Assembly (NCBI GenBank): GCA_009739215.1
Contig: VSJF01000008.1
Span: forward strand, 1,240,001 to 1,304,000
Length of the DNA stretch: 64,000 bases
Origin: Floccularia luteovirens
Lineage: Eukaryota; Basidiomycota; Agaricomycetes; Agaricales; Squamanitaceae
Direction: 5' to 3'
Below the pieces are notes generated by a model. It was given only the letters and a program-made list of their open reading frames with translations. It was not told where the DNA came from and did not search any database. The translations under genes and the position numbers were made by a program. Positions 33,556-46,494 of the stretch are shown piece by piece; position 1 is the stretch's first letter; each line of letters begins with the position of its first letter.

Positions 33556-35557
33556 TCAACTACTATGCCACGTGGTGCTCTTCTTTTCCATGCTGAAAAT
33601 ACCATGCAAGTTAGGAACATCCAATGAAGGACCAGATCTCCACCGTCCAACAAAGGCAGTACCGAATCGTAATCGGCCTTCATAATACCAACTTCCCAGA
33701 TGGTGCTCTCCTGCATTCTTCTGTGAAGATTACAAAACTCTCAGTATACTTCACAACAACAGATTGAAAAAAAAGAATTCACAGGTTCTCGCCGGAAGGT
33801 AATTAAGCCATCTTGGTGAACTCTCCCAACAAATCTGAAGCCATTCCATGCTAAATCATGATCCTCTAGAGTCTGACCAAAATTAGTACAAGGAAAAACA
33901 AGTTTGGAATGAAAATAAATTCCAACCTCTCCGACAATGATCACATCCACAGCCTGCCTCTGATCTCGCCATGATCCCCGTTTCTCTTCTGGAGTGGGAA
34001 CGTACTTCTCATACGTGTATTTCTTCGAGCGCATTGTGTATCGGTCCTATCCAGTAAGCTGCATCGGCTGTCAGGGGTTAATATATTTCTGTTGAGAAAC
34101 TCGCCTCCAATTCAAGCAGACGGGTAATCTCCGCTACGGAAAAATCATCTTGTGGCAGAGGAAGGTTGGGACTGAAACATAAGTATTCTGATAAGGCGCA
34201 TTGCATCGGTTGTCGGCACTCAAACTTGGCAAGAGACGAAGAACACGTATGAGTTGCAGACGCATGCTAAAGGATCAATTAGACCAGGACAAGCGAAAGT
34301 AAGGCGTGGAGGGAATTTTACCATGCATGTCCCCTGCCATAACCCTGTGAGTAGTCCGGGAACGTAATTATATACCGCTTTGTCAAAAAGGTCATCCTGG
34401 GGTTGCAAAACCTGACAGAACTCTAGATCATGCTTCATACTCTTTGCCGAAATCGGAGCAGGGTTAGAATCGGCGCTGGTATTAAGAACGGTGGGAGTGT
34501 CCGCAAAAAGGGGCGTTCTGTATGACTCCAGAATCCGAAAATCGTCCATTGTTGGCCCAGCGCGTTGGGTAGCATTTGCGATGATACGCGTTTCGGGCAG
34601 GTGCAAAGGCGTATCCATCACGTCCGCTTCCATCAAGGCGGATATTAGATTAATTGCTGCAAACGAAGGGTCTGGACACAAAGGATTTCGTTTCCTTGCA
34701 TAGTGCATGACATAGTCTTCCCTGTTCTGATCGGCGCGTGCAGCATCATCTACGTGGGATGATCTACCCATTCCAGCAATGGAACCATAGAAAAAGGAGC
34801 TTTTGAGGTTGGAAGGAGTATAGACGGCCGACCTCTGGTCAGGTGCGGTAGTAGTGTGAGAAGACGTGCATGAGGAAGACTTTACTGTATAAGTTGATGA
34901 GACGAAGGGGCGGAGTAACCCGAGGGTTTCTTGCCGAATATCGACGGGTGTTTTTATGATCTCCCCTGGATTATAAAGTTATAATGAGTATTTTGGAAAA
35001 AAAAGAAGGGGGGAAGGAAAGGGGAATGACATACTTCGCGGGAAAGTTAAGCAAAGTATCCATATGACAAGAGCTTTGATCCTGCTAGAGCAATCGCCGT
35101 GATCCTTGATGTTCGTGTCGAAGAGTTGTCCACGAATAAGTGTGAGGATATAATCGAGGATTCTGACCGAGAATAGCTTTTCCTCATTACGTCCTTCGCC
35201 CTCTAAAACCATCCATAACGCCGTCCACAGATCCTGCTTCAGGCAAGGCATCGAGTAATCCCGACGGCGAAGCCGCCGCAAAAGACGGTGCCTTTGGGTA
35301 TATTCCATAGCTAAGGTGATATCTGTTAGTTGACTACCGAAGCGTCTCCGAGGCGCGGCGACATCAAAAGTTGTGAGGAAAATAAGCGCATATAGGTGCG
35401 GACAGGCCTCGATACGGAGCTTCTGGTAAATGTTGGAGCTGATCAACAACATTTGAAGAATCTCCTTTGGAGTATTAAGTGGGGACGATGAGGATACAAC
35501 AAAGAAAGCGATTTGTTGGAGGATATCAGTTGGCACGGATTCTAGTTGGGAAGCCAT
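33556..35557 (-). CDS. F-box family protein A
   Basis: The protein starts at 35557 with an F-box-like motif (LESVPTDILQQIAFFV ... MLLISSNIYQKL). A helical region follows (HLYALIFLTTFDVAAPRRRFG), with an intron after TFPR. A second large exon has CPDPSFAAINLISAL and VPGLLTGLWQGTCM. Small C-terminal exons read AVDVIIVGE, AWNGFRFVGRVHQDGLITF, GSWYYEGRLRFG and FVGRWR. It stops with TGA at 33556-33558. The same order of blocks occurs in gene B (41328-43274). In basidiomycetes such proteins are presumed SCF ubiquitin-ligase adaptors, where the F-box binds Skp1 and the C-terminal part recognises a target; the target is unknown. Exon borders in the last 500 bp are inferred from splice sites and alignment with gene B. 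Confidence 0.78.
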
Positions 35558-36647
35558 TGAGGGTGGTAAATTATTCCTCTGTCCAGATACTCTATCGATG
35601 CGCTTATAATGGCCGCATAGGCATCTCTTTTGCGAGGGGTCATGTTGTCAAAGCCCCAGATGCCAGATGCCCGCAGTTTCGGCCTGTTTGTTCATAGCAA
35701 GTTGGTACTCAGAGTTAACTTCACTTTCCCGATTCCGTGACTTGAAGAACGCAACCTTCTTGAGATCTGAGATAAGCCCCTTGTGTTTTAAAATTGAACA
35801 TATGAATCTTGTCCAGATTCTGACTGGTTCTTGGTCCTCGCGGCCTCCCCCTGTGGGCGGCAAATTTCCCATTTATCACCGTAGAGATTGGTTTATTGAT
35901 TTTTCCCAAAGTAGGTCAATTGGCCACGTGAGGCTTGAGGAGAAAGAGAGGAAATGATAAAAGCTTCGCTTAAGTTATAACCATAAACGCATGTATCTAA
36001 CCATAGGGAGTACTTTAGTACTGGATAAAGCAAAAAAAACGTGGTTTGATAACCTTGTGCAGGAAATACCGTAAGGTGTTGATCAAAATTATATTCTCTG
36101 ACGTGTCATTGCAAAAGACCTACCTAGGGTCTAGCTTGATTAATATTGTGAATCTCTGAGGACGGTAATCCAAAATAGTGGACAACGTACGATTCATGCG
36201 CCTGAGTTACAAGGCATGTGCAAGGGATGTCGCTTCAGAGTATGGACAATATAGCCAATTAACCATGATCTGGAAATGGGATTACCAGGTAACGATTAGT
36301 GGAAATCCGCAGGCGCTAGAAATGCATCATTCTTGGTCAATACATCGTCGCACAGAAGTCATATCCGAGTTTCCGGGGCATAGTCCGGCATTTGAACAAT
36401 ACCGAAAGGGGACAAGCCCTTAGCACATCTGATCAACAACCATAGGCAGAGCTGAAGAGAAGTTCCTGATCGCCGTGGTGGAATGCGTGGTGCATTATGA
36501 CTAACAATGGAAGACAAAGGTTCAGTAATCGGAACGTTCTAGGCACATCAAATAGCTGGTTGCAATTCCCTGACAACTATGGGATAAGACAACACACATT
36601 CGTACAGAAAAACAATACACCATCTGCAATTCTCAATTCTACAGTTT
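35558..36647. other. 1.1-kb gap between F-box A and EF-1 beta
   Basis: No recognised gene on either strand. It should contain the promoter of F-box gene A and the 3' region of EF-1 beta. Open frames at 35648-35957 overlap on both strands and show no motif. Confidence 0.5.
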
Positions 36648-37597
36648 TTAAAGTTCTGAGGTGGAAAAAATGTGAGAAAACAATATAGCCCCGGAAAGAT
36701 GGTTGCTCACTTTGCATCGCTGCAATATCGGTACTTTGGACATAATCTTCAAACTCTGCGATCTTCTCCTGGAGTTCATCAGTAGATACCTTTTCATCCT
36801 CTGGAAAGGGATGGTGAGATGCCGCATAAAGAATTGCAATCATGGAGTACGTACCGACCACGAGGTTGATCTGGAGTTTTTTGATTCCGTAACCGATCGC
36901 AACGAGTGTGCTAGCACCCCAGGTCAAACCGTCTTGTTCAATGGAACGGACACACTTCTCAAGTTCAACCATATCCGTTTCATCATCCCAGGGTTTTACG
37001 TCCATGGTCACGACAGACTATTTTATGACACGCCAATGAACAACTGTAGGGTTGAAGACTAAACGCCGCCAAACAATTACCTTTGCAATCGTTTTAGGCT
37101 TTCCGGCTTTCTTAGCATTGTATGCGGCCACTCGTTCTGCTTTGATTCTCTCATTTTCAGCATCATCTTCTTCGTCTGATGCAAACAGATCAATTTCGTC
37201 ATCGTCTTCAGCTGCAGCAGGGGCTGAAGCAGCAGCGCTCAGGAAAGTTTCGCCTGCAGTACTTGAACCAGAAAGGGAGTTGTGGTCTGCGGCGTAGGAC
37301 TGAATATGTTTGTACCACCGGGCGACGGCAGGGTTGGAGGAAGCATCAGGTTTAGAAGAGATCGCTTTGAATACGAGGACATCGGCCTGAGACGGAGTGT
37401 AGCTGAAGAGATCAAATGTCAGAAGGTCAAATTTGTTTTTCCAGAGATAAGATTCAAAGGAACATTAAAACGTTCACTCCTCATGGGAGAAACGCGCTCC
37501 AAAGCTATCACATGTCGCTTGTAATTCATATAACTCACCCTTCAACGTAAGACCTTGTTACGAGGTGTTGTTCGAGTTTCTGTAGGTCAGCAGACAT
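36648..37597 (-). CDS. EFB1: Translation elongation factor EF-1 beta
   Basis: EF-1 beta is the guanine-nucleotide exchange factor that reloads EF-1 alpha with GTP during translation. Five exons (37597-37539, 37402-37081, 37017-36855, 36800-36711, 36655-36648) join in frame to 213 residues, the family's normal size. The N-terminus ([42 protein letters not shown]) is the GST-like part. An acidic middle ([16 protein letters not shown]) leads to the exchange domain: [56 protein letters not shown], ending AAMQKL from a tiny final exon. All hallmark residues are kept. A GTCACGTG word lies 118 bp before the start codon. Confidence 0.97.
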
Positions 37598-39639
37598 GTT
37601 TAGTAAAGTGGTGGTTTGAGAATAAGCAAAGTCTAATATCGATTGCGATTTAAATTTTTATTCTTGATTCAAAAGATAATCTGCCTCAGGGCAGGTATAA
37701 GATTATATGATAATGTCACGTGCCACACACTCACCGGGTGGATCTACCACTCTGTCAATGCCGGTGGTCATCTCATCTCTTGAGAAGTATCTTTGGGAGC
37801 AACGGAAATTGCATCTGCGTACTAACGCCTGAATTCATGTCGTTGATTCTCCTTTCTGAGTGTACTTGCCGGATTAGCGTCCATCTTCTCTGGAGACATA
37901 CGATTGGAGCCAGGAGCTCCCGCGAGACATATATTTCCTACTAAATCTAGTCTTGTAATGTGGTGTTTTCAAGGAAGGCCGTTCTCCGCTTTCAGAAATT
38001 AAAACCTTCCTTTGTGTTGTTCTTATCCTATCCGAGAATAACGGTATTCATGTCATATCTTTACCTGCGCAGCACCATCTTATTCGTTTGTATTCCGGGA
38101 AATCAATCCAACTTATCTGTCGAATTTCAAAAATCTACCGACAGCGAATAATAAGTAACAATGTCCGTTGTAAAATAATCTAGGCGATATTGCAATTTGT
38201 AGTATGTAGTAATGCAAGTTCCTCACACAATAATTATTGATATTCGGGATACCATTCTTTCACTTTTTCAAGACCTCCCATCAAGAAAGAAAAATATTCA
38301 TGAAACTGGCTAACGACATAAAAGAGCCCAGGCGAATGATGGACTAGTAAAAGCCTAGATTTATTTCCGAATTCCCAATTCCGCGCACAACGTACCACGA
38401 ACTTCCTACACTCAAGGCAAGAATCACTCAAGCATGCGAATTGGCCATTTCCGGTCAGATTTGTAGAACGCGCGGAGTAGTTGTCACTTATACAAACGCT
38501 GCCGTCAATGCGCGAGCACTCTTCTTTTTTCATAGCTATGAATTACAATATTTGTCTGCGACTTTTTTCTTTTTCGCTTACCTTCTCTCGTCTGATGGAA
38601 AATTTCAATAATCTACGACAAGACCCTATGAGAGCACGCGCAACAAAGACACGTTGGGAAGATGACCCCAATCTCTCTCAAGGCAACATACATCTGGTCC
38701 CTAACAGCCAGGCTTAATAATAGCAATTACCGGGGTACTTATGCTGACTGTGGACCGAGCTTGGTGTGAAATATAATTTGGGTAATATTATTGATGGCTT
38801 GTACGTATTCTCTTTATATAGTAGAAACCATCCAAGAGTATATTTTTACACTGGTTTTGTATTGTACGCTCCTAGTTTTGTCAATTGTGGAAGAATCTCA
38901 TGAGATGCCACGTCAATTACGATGGTAAACAGACAGCAATTCTGTACATACATAACATTACAAACACCTGTGATGTCTGCTTCGATTGTTTCTAGAAGCG
39001 GGGATTCAGAGAGTCTGTGAAAAGGAACTAAATGTAAATTCAAGATGATATGAGAACCTGTGGACAGAGCGAGACGACTGGGACATGGCTCAATGCTGTC
39101 GGCTATCTGTTTCCAACAGATCGGCGCGTCGGACTTAACCGTGAGTGGTAGATACCTGAGAAACATTTCCAGTTTCTCCTGTCCCAAAATTCACTTGTTT
39201 CATACATACAGTGTCTGCGGTGTCTCCATTCAAATCAATACGAAGTCGCCGTTCAAAATGTAAATCTCACCATTCAATCATGTCTTGTCTTCTACTATCC
39301 CTTCAGAGGTCTTGCAGAATGCTTCATACCCTGACTGCTTCTCCTCCCAAAGCCTTCTGGATAGAGTATTCTACACTTCTAGACCCGCTAACTAAAAGAA
39401 ACGTACAGTAGCTTATTCGTGCTGTCCACCTGACTTTTTTTTGAAGTCGTTCACCAAAATTGTGTTTGGGTCATGCTGAAACGCTGCAGTAACAGGCCTG
39501 TAACTGAAGAAACATCTTCCCTTGCTATATTCTTCACCTGGCACCTCAATTTTCCAGGGCAACTTCTCTTAGTTGTTTAAAATTTTTGGATATCTCACCC
39601 TACCTTAGGCTCTCCTCGGAACCGAATCTCTTAAAGAAA
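37598..39639. other. 2-kb region without recognised genes
   Basis: Apart from the upstream region of EF-1 beta I see nothing that can be supported. Open frames up to about 110 codons (38234-38533, 38846-39187 on the minus strand) have no motifs and biased composition. Confidence 0.5.
37715..37722 (-). promoter_or_regulatory. CBF1/bHLH-type site upstream of EF-1 beta
   Basis: GTCACGTG matches the known CBF1 consensus RTCACRTG. It lies upstream of the EF-1 beta start codon. A function is inferred from the motif and its position only; a CBF1-like gene is present at 62.1-63.6 kb. Confidence 0.4.
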
Positions 39640-40800
39640 ACGCAGAGATGGTGTGGTTACTCGCATCATATGTTTTTGCAGCTTCTCAGGTGAGATCACT
39701 TCAGGTTTAATTCACCTGCCGTGCGCTGACCCTAAAAAAATTTCTTTGTTGACAAAGTGATTCTATGTTCAACCTTCACGAGTTTCACTTTGCTCCTGAT
39801 GTACACGCCAAATTGCCTGCTGCAAATGAGAATCATGTTTACCCACAGAGTTTACTCCGCTCTCGCAGCGTGCATTACTGTGGCACTCAAATCTATTTCA
39901 GTTTCTGCCCCCCTTGGATATTTCACCCGTCACGAGAGTATCCAGATCCGACTACCTCCTCATCTCAAATGGAAGGACTCGGACAAACGCAAACTCCGCT
40001 GGTTATATAGGTGCTACAAATGATGATGTGCAGTATTCCATTGACAACTGTAAAACTCACTTCGTTGATCTCCATCTCACTACGCCCGCAGTGGTGTCTT
40101 TCGAGAGGTGACTACACCTAAATTAGGCGTGCTGACCGGCCGCTGGCAAGGTCATTTATTGTGTGTATACCCTTATCTGAGTTTCCGATGTTGAGCTATA
40201 TTAAAGAATCATTGCCATCGGAATTTAGAACGACAGGGAGGCAGCTGCTGTATATCACTCTTCAAGAACACTATCTGGAATCCATGTTCAGTAGTTCCGC
40301 GGTGCGACGCGGCGAGTGGCGCCACGAATGCATGGCTTCCTGCATATTATCAGGTGCGGGAGACAAAAGTTAGTGACCGTGTAATTTTTTTTTTTTTTTT
40401 TTCATTCTTCATTTTTCTGATTGCCGGGATATGTAAAGGACGGCATCAAGGCATTTGAAGAGGGTGTGTTCTCCACCTTTTACGAGACCGTTCGCTTCGG
40501 CAAGGGTTATGAACTGATCGCGAAAGATGTAGTCGATGTAATCATTACGGGTCAGGTATGATCGTCTCCTTTATCGTTAGTATTGTAAGTAACGCCCATG
40601 GAATCCCTCAGACTGACGATCGACATGCGGCTGCTTAGGGTGCAGTCCATGTCCTCGGACATGTTCGCCTTGTTAATGGGCTAAAGTGCTGTCCCGGGAA
40701 TCCGTATGCTTCCATTCGTAATCTCCACCTATGTACTTTCCACTAGCTAACTCTAACTGTGCAGTCGGTTGAGAATAGACCCGACTTGATGAGAGGTCAT
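39640..40800 (+). pseudogene. F-box family protein C, partial or decayed third copy
   Basis: Exon-sized pieces on the plus strand match the C-terminal blocks of genes A and B in order: MVWLLASYVFA (helix before the first intron), LLYITLQEHYLE, RRGEWRHECMAS, IKAFEEGVFSTFYETVRFG, DVVDVIITGQ, then TDDRHAAA and GAVHVLGHVRLVNGL. The second part is close to the ITGxTDxRHG.AW...GRVRxWDGL pattern of basidiomycete F-box proteins. I could not find an F-box start, nor the final GRWR exon after about 40700. A poly-T run at about 40386-40402 interrupts the region as well. It could be a truncated gene or an intact gene with an unusual exon structure. Confidence 0.55.
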
Positions 40801-41327
40801 AGTAAGTAAAACAAAATATTGTAAACGTGGTGTCGGTGATTAACAAACTCTATGTGTAGTGACGTCTTCGCACAACTTTATTGGATGAAGTAAATTAGTC
40901 TCAAGTGGCATCTCGTCTGCTGACTAGGAGGCGGTATCTAGTTTGCACAAGTCTTACAGACAACTTTTCATACTCCGGCGTCTAAACAATTGAGAAATTC
41001 TATGAAAGCCATCCTTTTTGCGCAGTATAGCGAGAGAAAGGGACGAACCATTGTGTGATCGTTGCGTTTTGTACGTTTGGAAGGAGAGTAGATCCTGTGC
41101 ACAGATGGTACAGTTCATCCCTTTGTGTACAAATGATACATACACGTTGGGATGTCGTACAAGTAAATATGATTTATTGATATTCACAGCTGTTGTGATT
41201 TCGGGAAATGATAAAACCGGGTCCTTCCCGGTTATACATTTGAAAACCGGATTACAGCCAACATCGAATCCACCGATTGCTGGCACTTGACACTGTTCAC
41301 CACCAAGCTCCTTCAAACCCTTCAATA

Positions 41328-43274
41328 ATGAGCTTTGTTATTTCCCTGGACACCGTGCCCCAAGAGGTTCTAGAACACATCGCTCTATACTCGGCAACAC
41401 ACAACCTTTTGGGGCCCCCTTCGGGGCTCGTGCCGCTTCTGCGCACCTGTCGCCATTTTCATGCCTGTCTATCGATTACTTATAATCACCATCTTTATGC
41501 ACGCATTTTCACTGAAAAATTTGATTTTTCGGCTGCCAAAACTCGTTTTGGTCAAGAACAGCTTGGTCCATATGCTCTCGCTCAAGAGTTGCGCCGTCGG
41601 TGTGTATTCCTGAAAAGGATCCGTGACCGTCTCGATTCAAAACTGGTTGATCCTACGTTGGGATCAAACGACGATGCTGATAATGATATACTACGCGACG
41701 TCCTCTTTCATGCATATCTGATGATGTTGGAAAATGAGGGCAAGAATGAATTACAACTTCGGGAATATGCTAAGATGGATGCGTGGTTGAGGGAGTTTTG
41801 GTTCGATGAACAAGGCGCTTCTGGCGCCATCTCATCAATTAATACCGATTCATGGCCTCCGAATAACAGGAAGACAGCATTAGCAATGTGGTTATTCTGG
41901 TTTTTGCTCAAGCCAGGTGAGTCGCTTCAATCGATAATCACGTAAATGGTAACTAGACTTGATTGATTTCATTTTATCACAGATGATTATCCCAATAGCA
42001 AACCCCATACTTGGACTGTATTGAATGTTCTGAGAATATTTGGTCTTGCAGCACACAAAGTGGGTCACGATATCGTTTTTATTCTGAGTTTGTGTCTAAG
42101 TTTACAGCATAGTACAACCTAACCTCGCCATCATGGGTTGATTTTGTACCGAGATCATTACCTGAGTCTAAGCCTGTGGACTACTACTCCGATTCATATC
42201 GCCTCCGACCTCCTCCACTCGCGACTCCAGCTATCCTATCTTTTCTAAAATTGGTAAACAGACCTGACCGTCCCGTCCCTCTAACACCGTGGGAGGCGTC
42301 TCAGAATCCGGGTCGTGTTCAGGACTGGCAATGTGAATGGGAACGGTGTTTAAGTCTGGGTCGAGGAGATTTTGGTAGGGAGTTAACACGATCATTCGCC
42401 CCTGGAAGGTAAGTGTTTCATTGTACTTTAGATCATGAATCTGTAATATATAACTTGTCATTTAGCCTCGAAGGCGTTTGGGAAGGACTGTTTACAGTAT
42501 GTGTTCCAAATTCAGCCGTCCCTCATTAACCCCTACGTTTACCCCTATTCATATCTTTCAGTACACCGAATTCACAGCATATGCAGCAATCCTAGCTGGT
42601 GCTCCTCCAATAATCCTCCAGAAAAGCATGGTCGTACGACACCAACAAACATGGAAATTACATGAACACCATCTCTTATCCTCCGATCTATCGCATTCAG
42701 ATTCGGGAATAGATATGGATTTGGACAATGGGAAACCCTTGCCTTCAGGAGACCCTCTTCGCTCTTATTTTCCCGCGGGCACATTGATAAAGGATCTACG
42801 GACCGGGATTGAGGTTCGTGAGCCAGGAAAGAAAGAAGTGTTTCGCTATCAAAAATATCAAAAGTCGTCGGTCATAGGAGAGCGTAGTAGAGATGATGAA
42901 AAAAAGAGTGCCATTGTACGGGACATTATCATCACTGGAGAGGTACGCCTCTGTTTCCATATCTGTTTCCTTTCAATTTATGGCTTATTATAGGGCCACT
43001 CTGCATGGGGACAGTTCAACTTGGTTGGACGTGTTCGTCCTTGTGATGGATTTATCAGTCTATCTAAGGAATATGTACGCATATTTCTCTCTCTATGCAC
43101 CTAGAATTATATTAATGCTGTTACCAGGTTGATGGAGATAGAGGAAGATGGCTGTATCGTGGATATCTTGTCGGCGATGCCAACGGGAATCTAGCAGGAC
43201 GGTGGAGAGACACCCTGAGCGCTGCTGAAGTGCAAGGATACGAAGGATGTTTTGCTATGGGTCGACGGAGATGA
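41328..43274 (+). CDS. F-box family protein B
   Basis: The start at 41328 gives an F-box-like N-terminus (LDTVPQEVLEHIALYSATHN, LVPLLRTCRHFHACL) and then LYARIFTEKFDFSAAKTRFG, which parallels protein A. The first exon ends after MWLFWFLLKP. Further exons carry a DYYSDSYRLRPPPLATPA segment, FAPGSLEGVWEGLF, YTEFTAYAAILAGAP, TWKLHEHHLL, DPLRSYFPAGTLIKDL, DIIITGE, GQFNLVGRVRPCDGFI, GRWLYRGYLVGDANGNLAGRWRDT, and a TGA at 43272-43274. It shares its whole layout with gene A 6 kb away on the opposite strand. It is a likely SCF substrate adaptor; the substrate is unknown. Confidence 0.82.
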
Positions 43275-43461
43275 AATTTGAAGGACAACATTATTTTATT
43301 TATTTATTTTGAAAAATTACAGTATTTTAGATAATCTTAACCCAAGCTGACATAATCTATGACTGCTCCAACTTCTGATATGCTGTGTATAAAATTAGTA
43401 TCTATGACAAGCAGTGCAACATTGTTCATATATAATACCTTTATTCACTCCACCAGCCTAC

Positions 43462-45361
43462 ATGTCTACACCAGATACTATCATAGCTAACGCAGCATAT
43501 CACTCTCAAATCCTCAAATCCATAACCGATTTAGATTATGTGCCATCAGCATTAGCAAACCAGAAATCTTATGTCGGTGATCTTGAAACTCAATTAGGCC
43601 AAAGTGAGAAGAAGATACAAGAATTGGCAGAGAAAACAAAAAGGGAGAGGAAGGAACATGCCGCTCTGCGGGATTCGACTGCTAAAAGGCTTGCGCATAA
43701 GTTGACTGGAAGGAAAGAGAAGTTTGATGCGAAGGAGAGTAAAGAGGAGCGGTGCGTGATATAAGATATGCTACTTTCTCTCAACTATTTCCTGAGAAGT
43801 GCATCGGTTATAGAGAATACATCGAAGCGCTGGAACACGAGCTGACAGAGAAAGAGAGTCAGAATTCACTCAAGCAGATGTTAAGTGAAGCAAAGCATGT
43901 TGTCAGTCTTATTCCTAATCTTATCACTTCATTTGCTAATTTATCGACTCTATGTTTCTTATACCAGCTCGATGATCTTCAACATAAATCACAACAATAT
44001 GAATCATTTAAGAATGAGTTGATAACACTATACAGTCGCGTATTTGATGGCCCTTCTGCATGTGTGCTTTCTCATTCGTATCCGGTTTAAGTTTTGAGAT
44101 TTTCTCACAATTTCTTTCTATAATATAGCGTTCCCAGAAGATGATGAACTCGAGCGTCTGCTCGAGGAAGCTCATGTACACTATGAGAGAATTCAGTCGG
44201 TTTTGAATTCTGAAACCAAGGCTGCCGAGCTGCTTGCCACTGCTGTGAAAAGAATGAACGCGTGTCAAGGGAAGATGAATGAAGCGCTTGGATACTCTCA
44301 GGTGGGGTGAGTTAATTTTTGGACCTTTCTTTTCGAGGAAACTCACATAGAGGGGGTAGATATTTACGGAGGAGGAGGGTGTGTTTATCTTTGGGGGTTT
44401 CCAAATTTACATTAACTAAGCCTGGATTATCTAGGATGAGCGATATGATGGAACGCAGCGCGCTCAGTGGTGCTCAAGCCCTTGCTGTTCAAGTAGAGAG
44501 ATTGGTTGACCAAGCACGCCGCATCTCCCCACAAGTACAACCTGTTGGACGGGTGAATATTGCACAGGGGTATGTGGAGCTTGTACTGACCACTAATATA
44601 CTTATATGCTAAAAACTCTATTTTGCTAGCTCTGTATTTAGTGATGTATTTTTCGACAACTTCTTCACCGACCTGGCATTCCATGGTATATATTGAATTA
44701 AACTTTCATCATACTCGGGTTATTGATATAATTATTCGCAGATGAGATTAAGAGATCTGCAACTCAAGTGTTACTTGCAAATCAACGTGTAAGCAAAGTT
44801 CTTAAAATTTGACCTTATATATGAATAATTAATTCGACCCCACAGCTGAAATTAGAGCGAGAAGCAGCCAGTAGGAGAGCCGAAACTGCTGGTACACAGT
44901 TGGTGCAAGCAGCTAAGACACTGGAGACTCGTAGACGAGAGCTCATCGCATTTAGGAGAGCGACTTTTGATCAGGTGGCGACTGAGCTGCCAAAGGACAA
45001 GCCACCCACGTATGAACAAGTCTCAGAGGCAGTTGTTACTGGAGCCACGCCTAGTTCCGTTTCTGGTGGCAGTACTTCAAGTAATACGAATGGAAATGCA
45101 GGAACACCCAAGCCATCTGTGTCCGCAGGAGAAGGGGGGGTGTCTTCATCAACAGAACCTGCACCTGCATCTATTCCCCAGCCTCCTGGTTATTCTCGTA
45201 CCGCTTCGTCTTCTATTGAGACCCATCTAGTTTGGGGATCACGTAAGTATTCCCTAAAATTGTGATCTTCTCTCTCCACTTGTTCACTGAAACGCGTTAT
45301 AGGAAACCCATATGCTGCTGCTATTGCCGAAAGGACTCGTGCATTGTCTAATTCAGAATGA
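43462..45361 (+). CDS. Conserved fungal coiled-coil protein of unknown function
   Basis: Several exons give a mostly helical protein. The first (from 43462) holds a long charged coiled coil (LETQLGQSEKKIQELAEKTK). Later ones carry YSRVFDGP, FPEDDELERLLEEAHVHYERI, MNEALGYSQ, MSDMMERSALSGAQALAVQV, ARRISPQVQPVGRVNIAQG, a further coiled coil (LKLEREAASRRAETAGTQL) and a Pro/Ser/Thr-rich C-terminal tail with PPTYEQ. I recall proteins with this block order in many Agaricomycetes, always without assigned function. The PPxY-like PPTYE motif might bind WW domains, which is speculation. It stops at 45359-45361. Exon edges are approximate. Confidence 0.75.
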
Positions 45362-46494
45362 GAAATGTTCCACGCAAGTACTTAATGTAAGTCGGTGTAT
45401 GTATCCCCTTTCTGTAAAATCGTAACTGTACTTTCAAGATGTCGATCGCTTTATTTATTCGATTCCGCTACAATCCTTTACAAGAGTGTACGTACCCTGC
45501 CCTGTTCTTTCGAGTAGTGATCGACTTGCCGTGTCTTTTTATTTCTCGGGAATAATCGCAAAAGGATGTTGTTTCACTATCCTTATGGAATACTTTTACT
45601 CCCACTGTCTGTGTCGTGATTTCACGACGGAAGTTAAACTAGTATGTCATATACGTGTACTTATTGTTACTCATTAACGGGGAAAACTTGAAATGAAAAA
45701 GACGGAAATGAAAAGGCGATTTATCAGGTATCCCTCTTTTATTCGCCACAACTACCCCAGAGCCAGAGAAGCGGATGCGGCGAATGTTTATGCATATGTG
45801 TGTGAAACATACATATTACTCATGATCCGTCGATTATGATCTAAAGATACACACAAAGAAAGGTTAGATTTGTATACATACTTTTGAAATGAAGTCGATA
45901 TGGCTAAGACTATCGAAAACTCCCACATAGTTTGGTGGCTGAATACTTACACAAAAAGTTATCTCATGGCTACAGTTGTCTGACCTATTTTCGTCGTTAT
46001 CAAAAGAATAGGTACACACCTTATGCATCGCTTATCCACTTATCAAGTGTCGGGTGAACCCGAGTACGTCTTAACACGTTCCATAACCACACAATCGTGG
46101 CCCTGCTCAAATCTTGCTAACAAAAGTATCAGTGTTTTCCTCACGTCATGGACTGACATGGCGTCTTTCAAAGCGGCAATTGCGAAACACTACTCGAGTA
46201 AGGTATGTGAGTGGAACGATCAGACGCGCCAAGGATTTCCGAGTGATAAGTCTGAACAGTCCGTGAGAAGCTTTCGTTCCCAAGGATTTTCTTTTCTGTT
46301 GTAGGGTTTTTGAAGTGGGGCATTTGCGGCTTTATCAGAGTGAAATGGGCTGACATTACTATGCTTACCACTCAAAAAAACTACACAGATGGTAATTATA
46401 CATAAAATAGATGGGAATGAGAGAGTAGGGGTGCTTCCTCTCCTTTAAAAGAAAGAATCATGCAAGAACATGAAAAAGGCTACATATGCCTTTA
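45362..46494. other. 1.1-kb convergent intergenic region
   Basis: This lies between the 3' ends of the coiled-coil gene (plus) and the DUF202 gene (minus). No recognised coding sequence or RNA gene. Confidence 0.5.

Noticed and set aside
36522..36648. EF-1 beta ending in other C-terminal exons (for example a KRSDY ending)
   Set aside because: A nearer acceptor at 36655 gives the canonical AMQKL end and the expected 213-residue length.
40386..40402. Poly-T run as a terminator
   Set aside because: A simple homopolymer within the F-box fragment; in fungi this does not define transcription termination by itself.
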